The notes: a model not told the origin generated them from the letters alone. Positions 1 through 7,618 are shown, counted from the first letter of the stretch. The stretch is 19,541 nucleotides of DNA from JANQGH01 sp039177555 (GCA_039177555.1 JBCDFV010000063.1:1-19541), one strand, 5' to 3'. Numbers and translations are program-made.

Positions 1-281
1 CACAACCAATCCGACACATGCATGCAGCGGTGCCAGCATGGCATCTACCAGACTGCGAAGAGAAGCGTGACCCGGATGAGCGACAAGACCCAACAAAATG
101 AAGGAAAACGAGCTTGACCTAAACGCCCAATTAGAGAAGCAGCCATTGATGATCGGAGCTGGAGCGATGGCCGACACTGCGGCGTTTCGTTCTGCGGCCA
201 TCGAACCGATGTGTGGTGGGGGCCTGCCACAACCCAGTATACTCCTCTCGATCGCTAAGCGTCCGAAAAGGAACACGCAGC
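1..281. other. Upstream stretch without a recognised gene
   Basis: No convincing gene is visible. Plus-strand frame 1 is open from the window edge to a TGA at 112-114 and could be the tail of a gene that starts outside the window, but the encoded residues are not recognisable. A second open frame from 98 runs into the downstream gene out of register and looks like chance. The promoter of the following gene should lie here, but no strong sigma-70 match stands out. Confidence 0.3.
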
Positions 282-698
282 ATGATTGCCTACGTCACCG
301 TCGGTGCCGATGACATCGCTCGTGCGAAACGGTTTTATGCCGCGTTCCTGCCGGCTCTTGGCTATGCGCTGGAGGAAGGGCCGGAGGGGCTCAGCTACGC
401 GCTGCCGGAACGGCCGGGTCAGACAGCCGCTCCGCCCGAGTTGTACGTCAAGCCGCCCTTCAATGGACGTCCGGCCTCGGCCGGGAACGGCACCATGATC
501 GCGTTCCAGGCGCACAGCCAACAGCAGGTGCGTGACCTGCACGCCGCCGCGCTTGCCGCGGGCGGCAGCGACGAGGGCCCGCCGGGCTTCCGCGACGCGT
601 ACGGCCCTCGGTTCTATGTCGGCTACTTGCGCGACCCCCAAGGCAACAAGATCGCCCTGTTCTCCAACGATCCGAACGAACCCGGGCGCGACGGATAA
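282..698 (+). CDS. VOC-family (glyoxalase/bleomycin-resistance fold) protein
   Basis: This encodes a 138-residue single-domain vicinal-oxygen-chelate protein, probably cytosolic and dimeric. The opening MIAYVTVGADDIARAKRFY is the classic first beta strand and helix of the fold. The closing YVGYLRDPQGNKIALFS is the typical last strand and metal-ligand region. The length fits the short form of the family, in which two chains build the active sites. The reading frame extends upstream to 213, but the ATG at 282 has a purine-rich AAAAGGAA at 266-273 in front of it and the fold begins there. A membrane-protein gene follows after 23 bases, so the two are probably co-transcribed. The substrate cannot be deduced, because the family includes lyases, dioxygenases and antibiotic-binding proteins. 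Confidence 0.85.
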   Translation: MIAYVTVGADDIARAKRFYAAFLPALGYALEEGPEGLSYALPERPGQTAAPPELYVKPPFNGRPASAGNGTMIAFQAHSQQQVRDLHAAALAAGGSDEGPPGFRDAYGPRFYVGYLRDPQGNKIALFSNDPNEPGRDG

Positions 699-721
699 GC
701 CGAGCCCCCCCGGAGAGATCT

Positions 722-1345
722 ATGACCATCGATATTCAGAGCCTGATGTTCCTGGGATGGTTTGCCGTCTTCGGCGGTCTGCTGAACGTGGTGGCTGACT
801 GGTTCTTGCTCGCGTTTCCCGTGGCGGGGCGCGACATCAAGATGGAGATGCTGGCGAAAAAGCCCGCATGGTCGGTGCGCTTGGGGGCCTATCTGGCCAT
901 GCTCGCGATACCCATGTGGATCGCGGTGACGGTGCCAACGGCCTATCTGCTCCGCGACGCCCCGACCTTCCTGATCATTGTGCCGTTGCTCGGGATCGCG
1001 CTGATATCGATCTACTCACTCGTTTATCACATGGGTTACATTTTCTACGATGCCGCCTATCGGCATGCGCCCGACGCGGCGGGCCTGCTCCTGAAAGAGA
1101 AGGCGTTTCAAACACGGCTTATGATGCTGGTCGGCCTCGTCACCTATATCGCTTTGCTGGCTGGCGGTATCCTGAGCGCGGCGCCTTGGTGGTGGCTGGC
1201 GGCCAGTCCACTCATCTTGCAACCGGCCTTTTCATTCGCGGCGCGCTTCGCGCCTGCTCCTGTCGGAGGATATCTGCTCACCGGTGCCGGCAGTCTGGGC
1301 TTTACAGCCTTTGCGCTCGTTACGATGCTGGCGGTGGTTGGATGA
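722..1345 (+). CDS. Six-helix integral membrane protein, function unknown
   Basis: This encodes a 207-residue hydrophobic protein with about six predicted membrane helices, near residues 8-33, 51-77, 83-110, 132-154, 156-178 and 183-207. Only short polar loops separate them, and there is no signal peptide. The ATG at 722 follows a clear GGAGAG at 712-717. The gene lies 23 bases after the VOC gene and probably shares its transcript. Visible features are an Asp-Trp pair at the end of helix 1 and a YHMGYIFYDAAY segment after helix 3. I do not recognise the family with confidence. It resembles small DUF-type membrane proteins of proteobacteria, and no transport or catalytic motif is evident. Confidence 0.75.
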   Translation: MTIDIQSLMFLGWFAVFGGLLNVVADWFLLAFPVAGRDIKMEMLAKKPAWSVRLGAYLAMLAIPMWIAVTVPTAYLLRDAPTFLIIVPLLGIALISIYSLVYHMGYIFYDAAYRHAPDAAGLLLKEKAFQTRLMMLVGLVTYIALLAGGILSAAPWWWLAASPLILQPAFSFAARFAPAPVGGYLLTGAGSLGFTAFALVTMLAVVG

Positions 1346-1700
1346 CCTAAGCAAGGGCTGTTTGCTGTACCACGGGCCCTGCGTTTGCCGGTCTATTCAC
1401 GCCCTTAACCGGATCGCAGAACGATTGGGCGGCAGCATCCGTGTCGCGCTTGGCGTGAACCTGGGCCTTTATACCAAGGCTCGGTGAAAGCAGACGCTCA
1501 TCGCTTGTGCAGCATCGGCAAGATTGGGCTCGAAGCCGCCGTCAACACACTTGTGACTGCTTTACGCCGCCCTGAAATTGCGCGCCCTCGGCCAGGTCAT
1601 GGATCGTGAAGGCCGACCCGAGCCCGTGTCGTGAGGACTTGCCGAAACCAAACCCCGTTCATATGGTTTGCCGACAGGCAATCTCATTGGAGGGTTTTCG
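1346..1700. other. Gene-free stretch with possible gene remnants
   Basis: About 355 bases lack an intact gene. Two short plus-strand open stretches read like protein tails. One ends at 1487 and contains HALNRIAERLGG. The other lies at 1557-1634 and contains ALKLRALGQVMDREG. Neither has a credible start or is long enough to assign, so they may be decayed fragments or chance. The promoter of the exported-protein gene at 1701 must lie at the right end. Confidence 0.3.
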
Positions 1701-2075
1701 ATGAAACGCGCATGCATGCTGGCCGTCTGTGCCACCCTTGTCGCACCGGCCGCCTTGGCGGACGATTTGGTTTCCGACACACGCGACGCGGACGCGTTCA
1801 CGGCCGCCTTTTGCGCCGCCGATCGATCGACCCAGCACATTTTCGTCGTGCCGATGTCGGTGTTCCAAGCGGGCGACGACCTGACCTGCGACGATGGCAC
1901 CAGCACGGTGCGGATGACCGAACCGGCGGACGATCCGGGCCACGCGGTCGTGAACATCGACCCCCCGGACGGCGTTGCCGACGGGTTCGACTGTGACGGC
2001 AAGGCGGATCTGGGCATGTCCCTGATCGCCATCAACTGCCTGCCCGCGAACCTGGAAAGCGCGGACCACGGTTAG
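1701..2075 (+). CDS. Small exported protein with Cys residues, unknown function
   Basis: This encodes a 124-residue protein. Residues 1-20 form a standard Sec signal peptide: MKRA, a hydrophobic core and an ALA cleavage motif before DD. The mature part of about 104 residues is acidic and contains four cysteines, at about 38, 63, 98 and 113. That pattern would suit two disulfides in the periplasm. The ATG at 1701 was chosen because GGAGGG lies at 1689-1694 and the signal peptide starts there; the frame is open further upstream. No family is recognised. It stands alone, with about 355 bases without a gene before it and a convergent LprI-like gene after it. The function is unknown. Confidence 0.7.
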   Translation: MKRACMLAVCATLVAPAALADDLVSDTRDADAFTAAFCAADRSTQHIFVVPMSVFQAGDDLTCDDGTSTVRMTEPADDPGHAVVNIDPPDGVADGFDCDGKADLGMSLIAINCLPANLESADHG

Positions 2076-2281
2076 GGAACTCTGCCGCCAACAGGGCGAA
2101 GGCCGCCTGTGGGTCCATCTTTTTGATTAGGGGCGGACGAACCTGACTGTCGGTGCGGTTGCGAGCCGCCCCTTAACACCGCCCTCGTGGCGTTTTTTCG
2201 CTCAGAGCAGGCGGATGTTGAAGCTGTCGTAGAGCCCCTGGGCGGCAACCAAAAGAAGCACGCGCGCGACGCGTGGTTCTA

Positions 2282-2335
2282 CCGCGTCATCAATCCTGGC
2301 CGCGCCATCAATCTCGGCCGCGCCGTCAATCCTGG
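2282..2335. repeat. Three 18-bp tandem repeats at the lprI-like 3' end
   Basis: Three near-identical units occupy 2282-2299, 2300-2317 and 2318-2335, with the pattern CCGCG-YSRTCAATCYYGG. The third unit contains the stop codon of the minus-strand LprI-like gene at 2326-2328. Every unit carries a TGA on that strand in the same register, so copy-number change would not extend the protein. Direct reading of the bases supports the repeat; its role is unknown. Confidence 0.8.
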
Positions 2336-3000
2336 TTTTGGTCCTGCCGCTGGTAGCTGCCGATCATCGATCCGGCGATACCACAGTAGGATTGGCTGAC
2401 GGACCGATTGGCCGGGGTATCGGCGATCGTGGCTGTCCCCCCGGCAAACTGGATGACCAGACCCTCCGTTCCGACGGAAAGCCGGTTGGCGTCTAAGGCA
2501 CTGGCGACACCCCCGTAGCCGCAGATCCAGTTCGAGCCGCCGCCGGAAACCAGCGCGACGGACGTGTCCGCCTCGATCTGCCGGACCTGGATGGTGATCT
2601 CGTCGTCGGCATAGTCGCCGACAAGGGCGTTGGCGGATGCGCCGGCCCCGGAACTGGCCGGCACCCTGCCCTGCAACGCCGCCAACCTGTCTTGATACGC
2701 GGTTATCAGGCAGGCGTCCGTCTGGCATTCATCGCGCTGGTGCAACCAATCCCTCTGGGACTGCCGCACCAGGTCGGCGAACTGCTCGTCGACGATATCC
2801 GACAAGCCGTCATGAAAGCTTGTGTAGGCCTTGGCCATGGCACTGTCCAAGTCGGAAATCTCCGGGTTGCCGCAGATCATATGCTCGACGGCCGTGGCCG
2901 CCCGGGCGCAATCAAAGCTCGCCGCCTGCGCCGGCAATGCGGTTATCGCGGTCGTCGCGGTTATCGCGGTAAGGGCCAACCCAACACCAAGACAGCGCAT
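2326..3000 (-). CDS. LprI-like (DUF1311) exported protein
   Basis: This encodes a 224-residue exported protein. The signal peptide spans about residues 1-27. An LprI-type domain follows at about 28-112, with the family pattern FDC-A-x4-E-x-MIC, then SQRDWLHQRDEC, then a Cys and YQDRLAALQ. The four cysteines are the usual disulfide set. The last 80 or so residues form a beta-rich module with two more cysteines and a closing GSMIGSYQRQ. The family includes putative lysozyme inhibitors, so binding or protection in the periplasm is plausible but unproven. The reading frame extends to 3114, but the ATG at 3000 has a GGAG motif ten bases upstream and begins the signal peptide. The hydrophobic core is encoded by four 9-bp near-repeats (2939-2970), giving TAITATTAITA. 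Confidence 0.8.
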   Translation of the reverse strand: MRCLGVGLALTAITATTAITALPAQAASFDCARAATAVEHMICGNPEISDLDSAMAKAYTSFHDGLSDIVDEQFADLVRQSQRDWLHQRDECQTDACLITAYQDRLAALQGRVPASSGAGASANALVGDYADDEITIQVRQIEADTSVALVSGGGSNWICGYGGVASALDANRLSVGTEGLVIQFAGGTATIADTPANRSVSQSYCGIAGSMIGSYQRQDQNQD

Positions 3001-3443
3001 TTCACACTCCACATGCTTGTTCCGCAACGAGGTTCTCGCGGCGATGGTTGTACTGATCCGGTGCCTTTCAGGCAGCCCGAGACGGCGCGACGAAGCCGAT
3101 TGGTCTTGCGACATGGGCAGCCGTCTCGCGCCGCGATCGTCATCGGCCAGGTTCGCGCCTTATGCGCACCCGCGCGGCAACACAATACACTTTTCGGTAG
3201 CAAAAGCCCTGCAACCGTACGTCGCACCAACCCGGGCCAAGTTCGGGTTCGCGAGATGAAACCGCCGCCGGCCTCCGGTCGGCCGATCGGCCGGTGCCGG
3301 CTTTGAGACGTCAACCCGACCCCGCCCCAAAGCCGGCGCGCGCCGCCGCAAGCCCGGGCGGTTCTTCCGTGGCGGCGGCCCGGCCCGCGATCGCCAAACC
3401 GCCGCCGGACCGCCGAAACCACGCACTGTGTCAGGCAGCGCGG
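3001..3443. other. Intergenic region between two minus-strand genes
   Basis: About 440 bases hold no supported gene. Open frames here on both strands have biased Arg/Pro/Gly composition typical of chance reading in GC-rich DNA. A perfect 12-bp palindrome, GGCCGATCGGCC, lies within 3280-3296 and could form a hairpin, but no T-run follows. The lprI-like promoter, reading leftward, should lie in the relatively AT-rich part around 3175-3215. Confidence 0.35.
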
Positions 3444-4976
3444 CTATGCCACCCGGTCGGGATGGTCCTCCGCCCAGTCCCACAGGACGGCGGCGACATC
3501 CTCGTTCAGGGCGTGTTCGATATCGCCGCGTGTGAGCTTGGCGCCCGCCTGCAGCGCCAGCCGGGCGCAGCTGGCGTGATCCCGCCGCGCCACGTCCAGG
3601 CGGTTTTCCGAGCCATGCACGATGGTGCCGATCAGGTCGCCGCCGAAGCCGTTGATGTGATCCAGATCGGGATCGAGGCCCAACAGCCAGGCGAGGTGAT
3701 CGGGCAGGCCCGCCCAGCCCGCCTCTTGCAAGGGCGTCATGCCCATCTCGTCCGGCAGGTTGCTGTCGATGCCGGCGGCGACGAGGCGCTTGGCGTGGTC
3801 CAGCCCGTCTTCGCGCAGGATCACGCGGGTGAGGATCGTGCGTGCCTCGTCGCTCATCGTCAGGCCGCGCAGCGGCGCGCCGGCCGGCGTCTCGCCGTCC
3901 GCGCAGGCGGCAAGCACCGTTTCCACGGGGTCGAGCGGCGTTTTCAGCCCGCGCGCGGCCAACGCCTCGGCGAAGCTGTCATTGCCGTACATCCGCGCCA
4001 GAGCGTAGGCGGAATGGCCTTGCCACAGGGCGTCCCCCGCCGCGCCATGGTCCAGCAGCAGCGGCACATACCGCCCGTCCCGGCGGCTGCGCGCCGCCTG
4101 ATGCAGGGCCGGCATGCTGTCGACGGGCTGCTCGCTGGGGTGAAACGGCGTGTGCTCGTTCGGGTCCGCGCCATATGCCAACAGCAGGCGCGTGCCCTCG
4201 ATGTCGTCGAACTCGATCATCCGCAACAGCGCGTTGGTGCCCTGCGTCTTCACGCCATGCGCCATCAGCAGCCGCAGGCCCTCGACATGCCCAAGCTCCG
4301 TCGCGTGATAGAGCGTCTCGTCATCGTTGGGGTCGGCACCACGGTCCAGCAGCCAGGCGGCCAAGGCCAGGTTGCCCGCATGGCCCAGCGCACCGTAGAT
4401 CGCCGTCAGCCGATGGTCCGATCCCGGCTCGGCGGGATAGCTGTCATTCACGTCCGCCCCGTTCGCCGCCAGCGCCTCGGCCACGGAAATCATGTCGGTT
4501 TCCAGATCCGGACGCGCCTTGAAGTACTGCGAGAACGCCAGGTGCAGCATCGGCGACCGAACGCCGACCATACGGGTCGCCGCGGACGGGTCGTCGGCCA
4601 GCACACGCCGGACACCGGCGATGTCATAGGTCGCGCACAAAAGGCCGAAATTGTCGGCCGGCAGATCGGGATCGGCGTCGATAAGCTGTCGAACGGCATG
4701 GTCTTGGCCCAGAAACAGGGCACGTTTCAGCCGTTCCGCCCGTGCCTCGCGGTCCATGGCGGCAATCTCCAGCGACAGCTTCAATTGCGGCCAGGACGCG
4801 GCCCCACGTTCCCTGGCCACGACGTGCAACGCCTCGGCATGGGTCAGGGTCGTTCTGTCGGGGAAAACGCTGGCCACACGGCGCACCGCGTCGGCGTCCT
4901 GGCGCGCCAGGTCACGGCGCAGAAGCTTCGCCATACGGCGCAGGTAAGGGAGTTTGTCTGTCATCGGTTCACTCAC
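3444..4976 (-). CDS. Ankyrin-repeat protein
   Basis: This encodes a 510-residue cytosolic protein with degenerate ankyrin repeats. The N-terminal 65 residues form the helical leader common to this bacterial family, ending in ALHVVARERGAASWPQLK. Repeat signatures follow: LAANGADVNDSY (about 172), LLDRGADPNDDET (about 209), LLAYGADPNEHTP (about 263), LLLDHGAAGDALWQGHSAYALA (about 310), and MGMTPLQEAGWAGLPDHLAWLL near 415. Ankyrin arrays are protein-binding scaffolds; no catalytic domain or signal peptide is seen. The first possible start is GTG at 4976; an in-frame ATG at 4964 is the alternative, and neither has a strong ribosome binding site. The gene lies downstream of the RidA-type gene on the same strand, about 160 bases apart. 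The binding partner is unknown. Confidence 0.85.
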   Translation of the reverse strand: MSEPMTDKLPYLRRMAKLLRRDLARQDADAVRRVASVFPDRTTLTHAEALHVVARERGAASWPQLKLSLEIAAMDREARAERLKRALFLGQDHAVRQLIDADPDLPADNFGLLCATYDIAGVRRVLADDPSAATRMVGVRSPMLHLAFSQYFKARPDLETDMISVAEALAANGADVNDSYPAEPGSDHRLTAIYGALGHAGNLALAAWLLDRGADPNDDETLYHATELGHVEGLRLLMAHGVKTQGTNALLRMIEFDDIEGTRLLLAYGADPNEHTPFHPSEQPVDSMPALHQAARSRRDGRYVPLLLDHGAAGDALWQGHSAYALARMYGNDSFAEALAARGLKTPLDPVETVLAACADGETPAGAPLRGLTMSDEARTILTRVILREDGLDHAKRLVAAGIDSNLPDEMGMTPLQEAGWAGLPDHLAWLLGLDPDLDHINGFGGDLIGTIVHGSENRLDVARRDHASCARLALQAGAKLTRGDIEHALNEDVAAVLWDWAEDHPDRVA

Positions 4977-5137
4977 ATCCGCCCGCCGGTCCGCTTGCCG
5001 GGCATGAGTTCACCGTTGAGGACGGCTTGAACGCTGTCGAGGTGTTGAAACAACTTTCCGCGGACCGGGATGCCACCTCGTCTGGCCCCGGTATCATAGC
5101 TCAGCCGGCCAAGGCCATCAAGCGCGCACCGGCCCGG

Positions 5138-5530
5138 TCAGTCTTCAGGCAAGGCCGCCACGACCCTTATCTCGACCACCGCGCCCTGTCGGCGCAGCCC
5201 CGCGACCTCGACGGCCGTCCAGGCCGGAAACGGCTCGTCGACATAGTCGGCCCGGACCGCGTTGAACCGGTCGAAATGGTCCCGCAGGCCGACGTGATAG
5301 GTCGTCATCTCAACGATCGCGCCGAACGACAGGCCCGCCTCCCGCAAGACCAGGCCAATCTTCTCAAACGCCTGGCGGAACTGTGTCTCCAAATCGTCCG
5401 GCATCGAACCGTCCGCGCCGCTGCCGGTCATGCCGGTCAGAAACACATGATTGCCCGACACGATGCCGGGCGAGAGCTTCATTTGCGCCGCGGCGGCTTG
5501 CGAGCCCTTTGGGAACAGCGCCCGTTTCAT
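5138..5530 (-). CDS. RidA-family (YjgF/UK114) protein
   Basis: This encodes a 130-residue protein of the usual RidA length. Canonical members are trimeric enamine/imine deaminases that clear reactive 2-aminoacrylate. The family pattern is visible in SPGIVSGNHVFLTGMTG (about 20-36), TQFRQAFEKIGLVLREAG (49-66), the MTTYHV strand (75-80) and VVEIRVVAAL near the end. In canonical RidA an arginine that binds the substrate carboxylate sits in a P-x-R-T motif. Here the same position reads PAWT, with Trp at 104, so the protein probably belongs to an Arg-less Rid subgroup with another or no deaminase activity. A GGGGCGAG stretch precedes the ATG at 5530. The gene lies upstream of the ankyrin gene and is divergent from the GNAT gene. 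Confidence 0.88.
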   Translation of the reverse strand: MKRALFPKGSQAAAAQMKLSPGIVSGNHVFLTGMTGSGADGSMPDDLETQFRQAFEKIGLVLREAGLSFGAIVEMTTYHVGLRDHFDRFNAVRADYVDEPFPAWTAVEVAGLRRQGAVVEIRVVAALPED

Positions 5531-5655
5531 CTCGCCCCACTTGTCTTGACTTGAAGCGTGTAGAGTCCTTCAACCGCCAGAACGGGTCAACGGCATCCGG
5601 AAGGAAGCTGACATCCAAAACGGCGCAAACTATCGTCTGTGCGTTGCCGGTTTCG

Positions 5656-5661
5656 TGGAGG
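5656..5661 (+). promoter_or_regulatory. Ribosome binding site selecting a TTG start
   Basis: TGGAGG lies five bases before the TTG at 5667. An in-frame GTG at 5655 would lie inside or before this site, so the TTG is the better start for the GNAT gene. Confidence 0.65.
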
Positions 5662-5666
5662 CTGCT

Positions 5667-6080
5667 TTGAAGATCAAGAAAGCGACTGCGCCCGATGAAA
5701 TCGCCCGTGCAGTCACCATAGATGAAGCGGTCCTTGGGTCGAATGACAGAGCTGGCTACATCACGTCGGTGGCTGAATACGGTGGCTTGAGCGTGGCTGC
5801 GTTGCGTGGTGACGTCCGGGCCTTCTGCTGTCTTGATCACGGTTACTTTTTCGGCAAGCCCTTCATTTCTCTGCTCATCGTCTCCCCCGATGCGAGAAGA
5901 GTTGGCCTGGGCGCGGGCTTGCTTGCGCATAGCTCAAGCGCGTACCCGGAGGTCTGGACGTCCACCAACCGATCCAACTCAGCCATGCGCGCGTTGCTCG
6001 ACAAGGCGGGGTGGCGATACTGTGGTGAACTGAGCGGCCTTGACGAAGGCGATCCTGAGCGGTTCTACAGGACTGCTTGA
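5667..6080 (+). CDS. GNAT-family N-acetyltransferase
   Basis: This encodes a 137-residue single-domain acetyltransferase that would transfer acetyl from acetyl-CoA to an amine. Motif A, the acetyl-CoA pyrophosphate loop, is clear: ISLLIVSPDARRVGLGAGLL at about 67-86, matching R-x-x-G-x-G. A following TSTNRSNSAMRALLDKAGWRYCG is the usual motif B helix and beta strand, with a closing FYR. The start is taken as TTG 5667 because TGGAGG ends five bases earlier. The substrate is unknown. It is transcribed divergently from the RidA-type gene. Its 3' end abuts the remnant of another, oppositely oriented acetyltransferase, which suggests a recombination junction near 6081. Confidence 0.85.
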   Translation: MKIKKATAPDEIARAVTIDEAVLGSNDRAGYITSVAEYGGLSVAALRGDVRAFCCLDHGYFFGKPFISLLIVSPDARRVGLGAGLLAHSSSAYPEVWTSTNRSNSAMRALLDKAGWRYCGELSGLDEGDPERFYRTA

Positions 6081-6081
6081 A

Positions 6082-6180
6082 TAGCGGCATATGCTCCGCC
6101 AGCCGAGGGTCGGACATGTGCGCCGCGATCTCGGTCGGCTCGATTTCCGACAACCGGGCAAAGGTGATGTCATCCGCCAC
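6082..6180 (-). pseudogene. Truncated 5' fragment of a second GNAT acetyltransferase
   Basis: On the minus strand, GTG 6180 follows GGAAG at a five-base spacing and opens about 33 codons. They end in EPTEIAAHMSDPRLAEHMPL, which is the typical N-terminus of one GNAT subfamily (a helix, then M-x-DPR-x-x-x-HMPL). The similarity stops at about 6082, after which the frame reads the antisense of the neighbouring GNAT gene. The rest of the domain, including the acetyl-CoA loop, is absent. I read this as a gene fragment left by a deletion or inversion. The identification rests on a short stretch and is moderate at best. Confidence 0.5.
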
Positions 6181-6224
6181 GATCGCTTCCGTCGGCGTCC
6201 ATGCGCGGCTTGTTCCGTGCCGTC

Positions 6225-6276
6225 CATGCGATCGGCCCATGCGATCGGCCCATGCGATCGGCCCATGCGATCGGCG
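6225..6276. repeat. Four 13-bp tandem repeats
   Basis: Four units of CATGCGATCGGCC occupy 6225-6237, 6238-6250, 6251-6263 and 6264-6276. The last ends in G instead of C. Each unit contains the palindrome CGATCG. The 13-bp unit shifts frame, so it is not a protein repeat. It lies between the GNAT remnant and the second VOC gene, in a strip (6081-6373) without an intact gene. Confidence 0.9.
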
Positions 6277-6373
6277 TTGACGCCGCCATGCACAGGGATA
6301 TCGACAAATCCGGGTGCCGCGCACGGCTCGACGGCGCCCGAAAAGACGGTCCCCGGCCTCCCCGCTCGCTCGG

Positions 6374-6751
6374 TCATTGCGGCTCGCCGACCTCGACGAT
6401 GTGGCCGTCATGGTCGTAGAAGCGGAAGACCTTCTGCCCCCAGGACTGCGCCTCGATCGGGTGAATCATGGTGACATGGGGGGCGACCCGGTCATACGCC
6501 GCGGCCAGATCCTCGGCATCGAAATACAGCACCAGATTGCGCCGGCCGTATTGGCCGGTGTCCGTGTCGCTGTCGCCGAAAATCGTCCGTTGCAGTGCGG
6601 TGCCGGTGTGCAGGGCAAGGCCGTTTTCCAGCTGCACGAAGTCCCCATGATCCTGCGCCACCTTCTGGTCCAGCAAACCGCAATACAGGCCCATGGCCTT
6701 CTTCATGTCGGCCACGAAGACGAGTGCGTTTACGAACCTGATGCCGGGCAA
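6374..6751 (-). CDS. VOC-family (glyoxalase-like) protein
   Basis: This encodes a 125-residue vicinal-oxygen-chelate protein. FVNALVFVADMKKAMGLYCGLL (about 5-26) is the first beta-alpha unit, and GDFVQLENGLALHTG follows. LVLYFDAEDLAAAYDRV starts the second half. VFRFYDHDGHIVEVGEP at the C-terminus has the usual metal-ligand Glu. The frame extends to an ATG-equivalent at 6796, but TTG 6751 is preceded by GGAGAG at five bases and starts exactly at the fold, so I use it. It is a different subfamily from the VOC protein at 282-698. The substrate is unknown. The DUF2272 gene lies upstream on the same strand, 72 bases away. Confidence 0.85.
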   Translation of the reverse strand: MPGIRFVNALVFVADMKKAMGLYCGLLDQKVAQDHGDFVQLENGLALHTGTALQRTIFGDSDTDTGQYGRRNLVLYFDAEDLAAAYDRVAPHVTMIHPIEAQSWGQKVFRFYDHDGHIVEVGEPQ

Positions 6752-6756
6752 GGATG

Positions 6757-6762
6757 CTCTCC
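6757..6762 (-). promoter_or_regulatory. Ribosome binding site selecting a TTG start
   Basis: On the minus strand this reads GGAGAG, five bases before TTG 6751. It supports the shorter VOC protein over the longer frame beginning at 6796. Confidence 0.6.
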
Positions 6763-6823
6763 GAATTTGGCTTGGCGGTGCGGATGAACCGCTCAAGGCC
6801 CGCCAATCTCGCGCACAGGCCAG

Positions 6824-7618
6824 CTACCTGTTGTTCCGCATGATGGCGTAGAGGCGCTTTTCGGGTCTGAGGTATCCGCTGGAATTCGTGCGAAATGTCT
6901 TCCGGTCGACATTGTGCGAGACGTTCCCACCCAGCGTCGAGATGTGATCGCCGCGGACCGCGATAACGATGTCGCAGTGAGATTTATACTCGTTGTGTAC
7001 CTTAGCGTAATCGTAGGTGACGGAAAACGTGCCGCGCGCCATGCAAACGATGTCGCCGATCTGCGGCTTGTGTTCGTTTAGGCGGAATCCCCAGAACGAG
7101 CCGTTCCTTTCATTCTCGCGGCGGTCGATCGCCTGATGTACATAGCGCGCGTGGGCCGCCGCTTGCTCGAAGTCGTCATAGCCACCCGCCTTCTCGACAC
7201 ACCAGGAAATGAATGCGGCAGACCATGGCCAGCAGCGATTGTTGCCATCCAGGTCACGCTCGATGTTTTTCCAGTACTCCCCCACGACTGCGGAATAATC
7301 CTCACCGTACACGTCCTTGTCTTCGTGGTGTTCCTTGCGCTTGCCACGATCGCCGCGCACCCATTCCCCGACGGTCGTCCGAACCAGCCGCTCACGTGCG
7401 TCCGACACACGTTTCCGAAGCACATTTTTCGAAATGAATACGTTATCGACGGTTCCATCGATTTCGGCAGTGCAGGGAATCCAACGATCCCCCTGCTGCG
7501 GACCCGTCACGGTGACTGGCGTGGCCTCGACAAGAAAGCCCGCGACATTGTCTCCGAATGCCGGGGTTCTTCTTGCATTGGCCCCGTAGACCCGCGAGCT
7601 TACGGCGAAATCGGCCAT
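6824..7618 (-). CDS. DUF2272 protein with N-terminal SH3-like region
   Basis: This encodes a 264-residue protein. Residues about 7-70 look like a bacterial SH3-type module, with VTVTGPQQGDRWIPC and TVDNVFISKNVLRKR. A linker with a charged KRKEHHED stretch follows. Residues about 105-262 match DUF2272, an NlpC/P60-like fold: CWPWSAAFISWCVEKAGG (129-146), AAAHARYV, PQIGDIVCMARG, and SHCDIVIAV with ISTLGGNVSHNV. Cell-wall binding and peptide cleavage are plausible, but at the canonical Cys position this family has WSAAF, so activity is uncertain. No signal peptide is seen. AAGGAG precedes ATG 7618 at good spacing. Base composition is visibly lower in GC than the neighbours and the upstream strip is AT-rich, which suggests recent acquisition. 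Confidence 0.8.
   Translation of the reverse strand: MADFAVSSRVYGANARRTPAFGDNVAGFLVEATPVTVTGPQQGDRWIPCTAEIDGTVDNVFISKNVLRKRVSDARERLVRTTVGEWVRGDRGKRKEHHEDKDVYGEDYSAVVGEYWKNIERDLDGNNRCWPWSAAFISWCVEKAGGYDDFEQAAAHARYVHQAIDRRENERNGSFWGFRLNEHKPQIGDIVCMARGTFSVTYDYAKVHNEYKSHCDIVIAVRGDHISTLGGNVSHNVDRKTFRTNSSGYLRPEKRLYAIMRNNR

Noticed and set aside
1557..1634. Short plus-strand frame reading like a protein C-terminus
   Set aside because: Only about 26 codons between stops, no start and no recognisable family. It could be decayed coding DNA but cannot be supported.
2129..2173. Inverted repeat AGGGGCGG ... CCGCCCCT as a terminator after the small exported protein gene
   Set aside because: The arms are only 8 bp and are separated by about 29 bases, and no T-run follows. 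A terminator role is too weakly supported to list.
3294..5030. Long plus-strand open frame of 578 codons
   Set aside because: It lies antisense to the ankyrin-repeat gene, which has recognisable repeats. The plus-strand product is Arg/Gln/His-rich and has no domain, as expected of antisense frames in high-GC DNA.
4973..5137. Possible small gene between RidA and ankyrin genes on either strand
   Set aside because: On the minus strand an open stretch ends in ELMPGKRTGGRM with its TGA overlapping the ankyrin GTG. On the plus strand FTVEDGLNAVEVLKQLS resembles the tail of a sugar dehydrogenase. Neither has a credible start, and both read open in the same DNA, so at most one is real; it could be a gene remnant.
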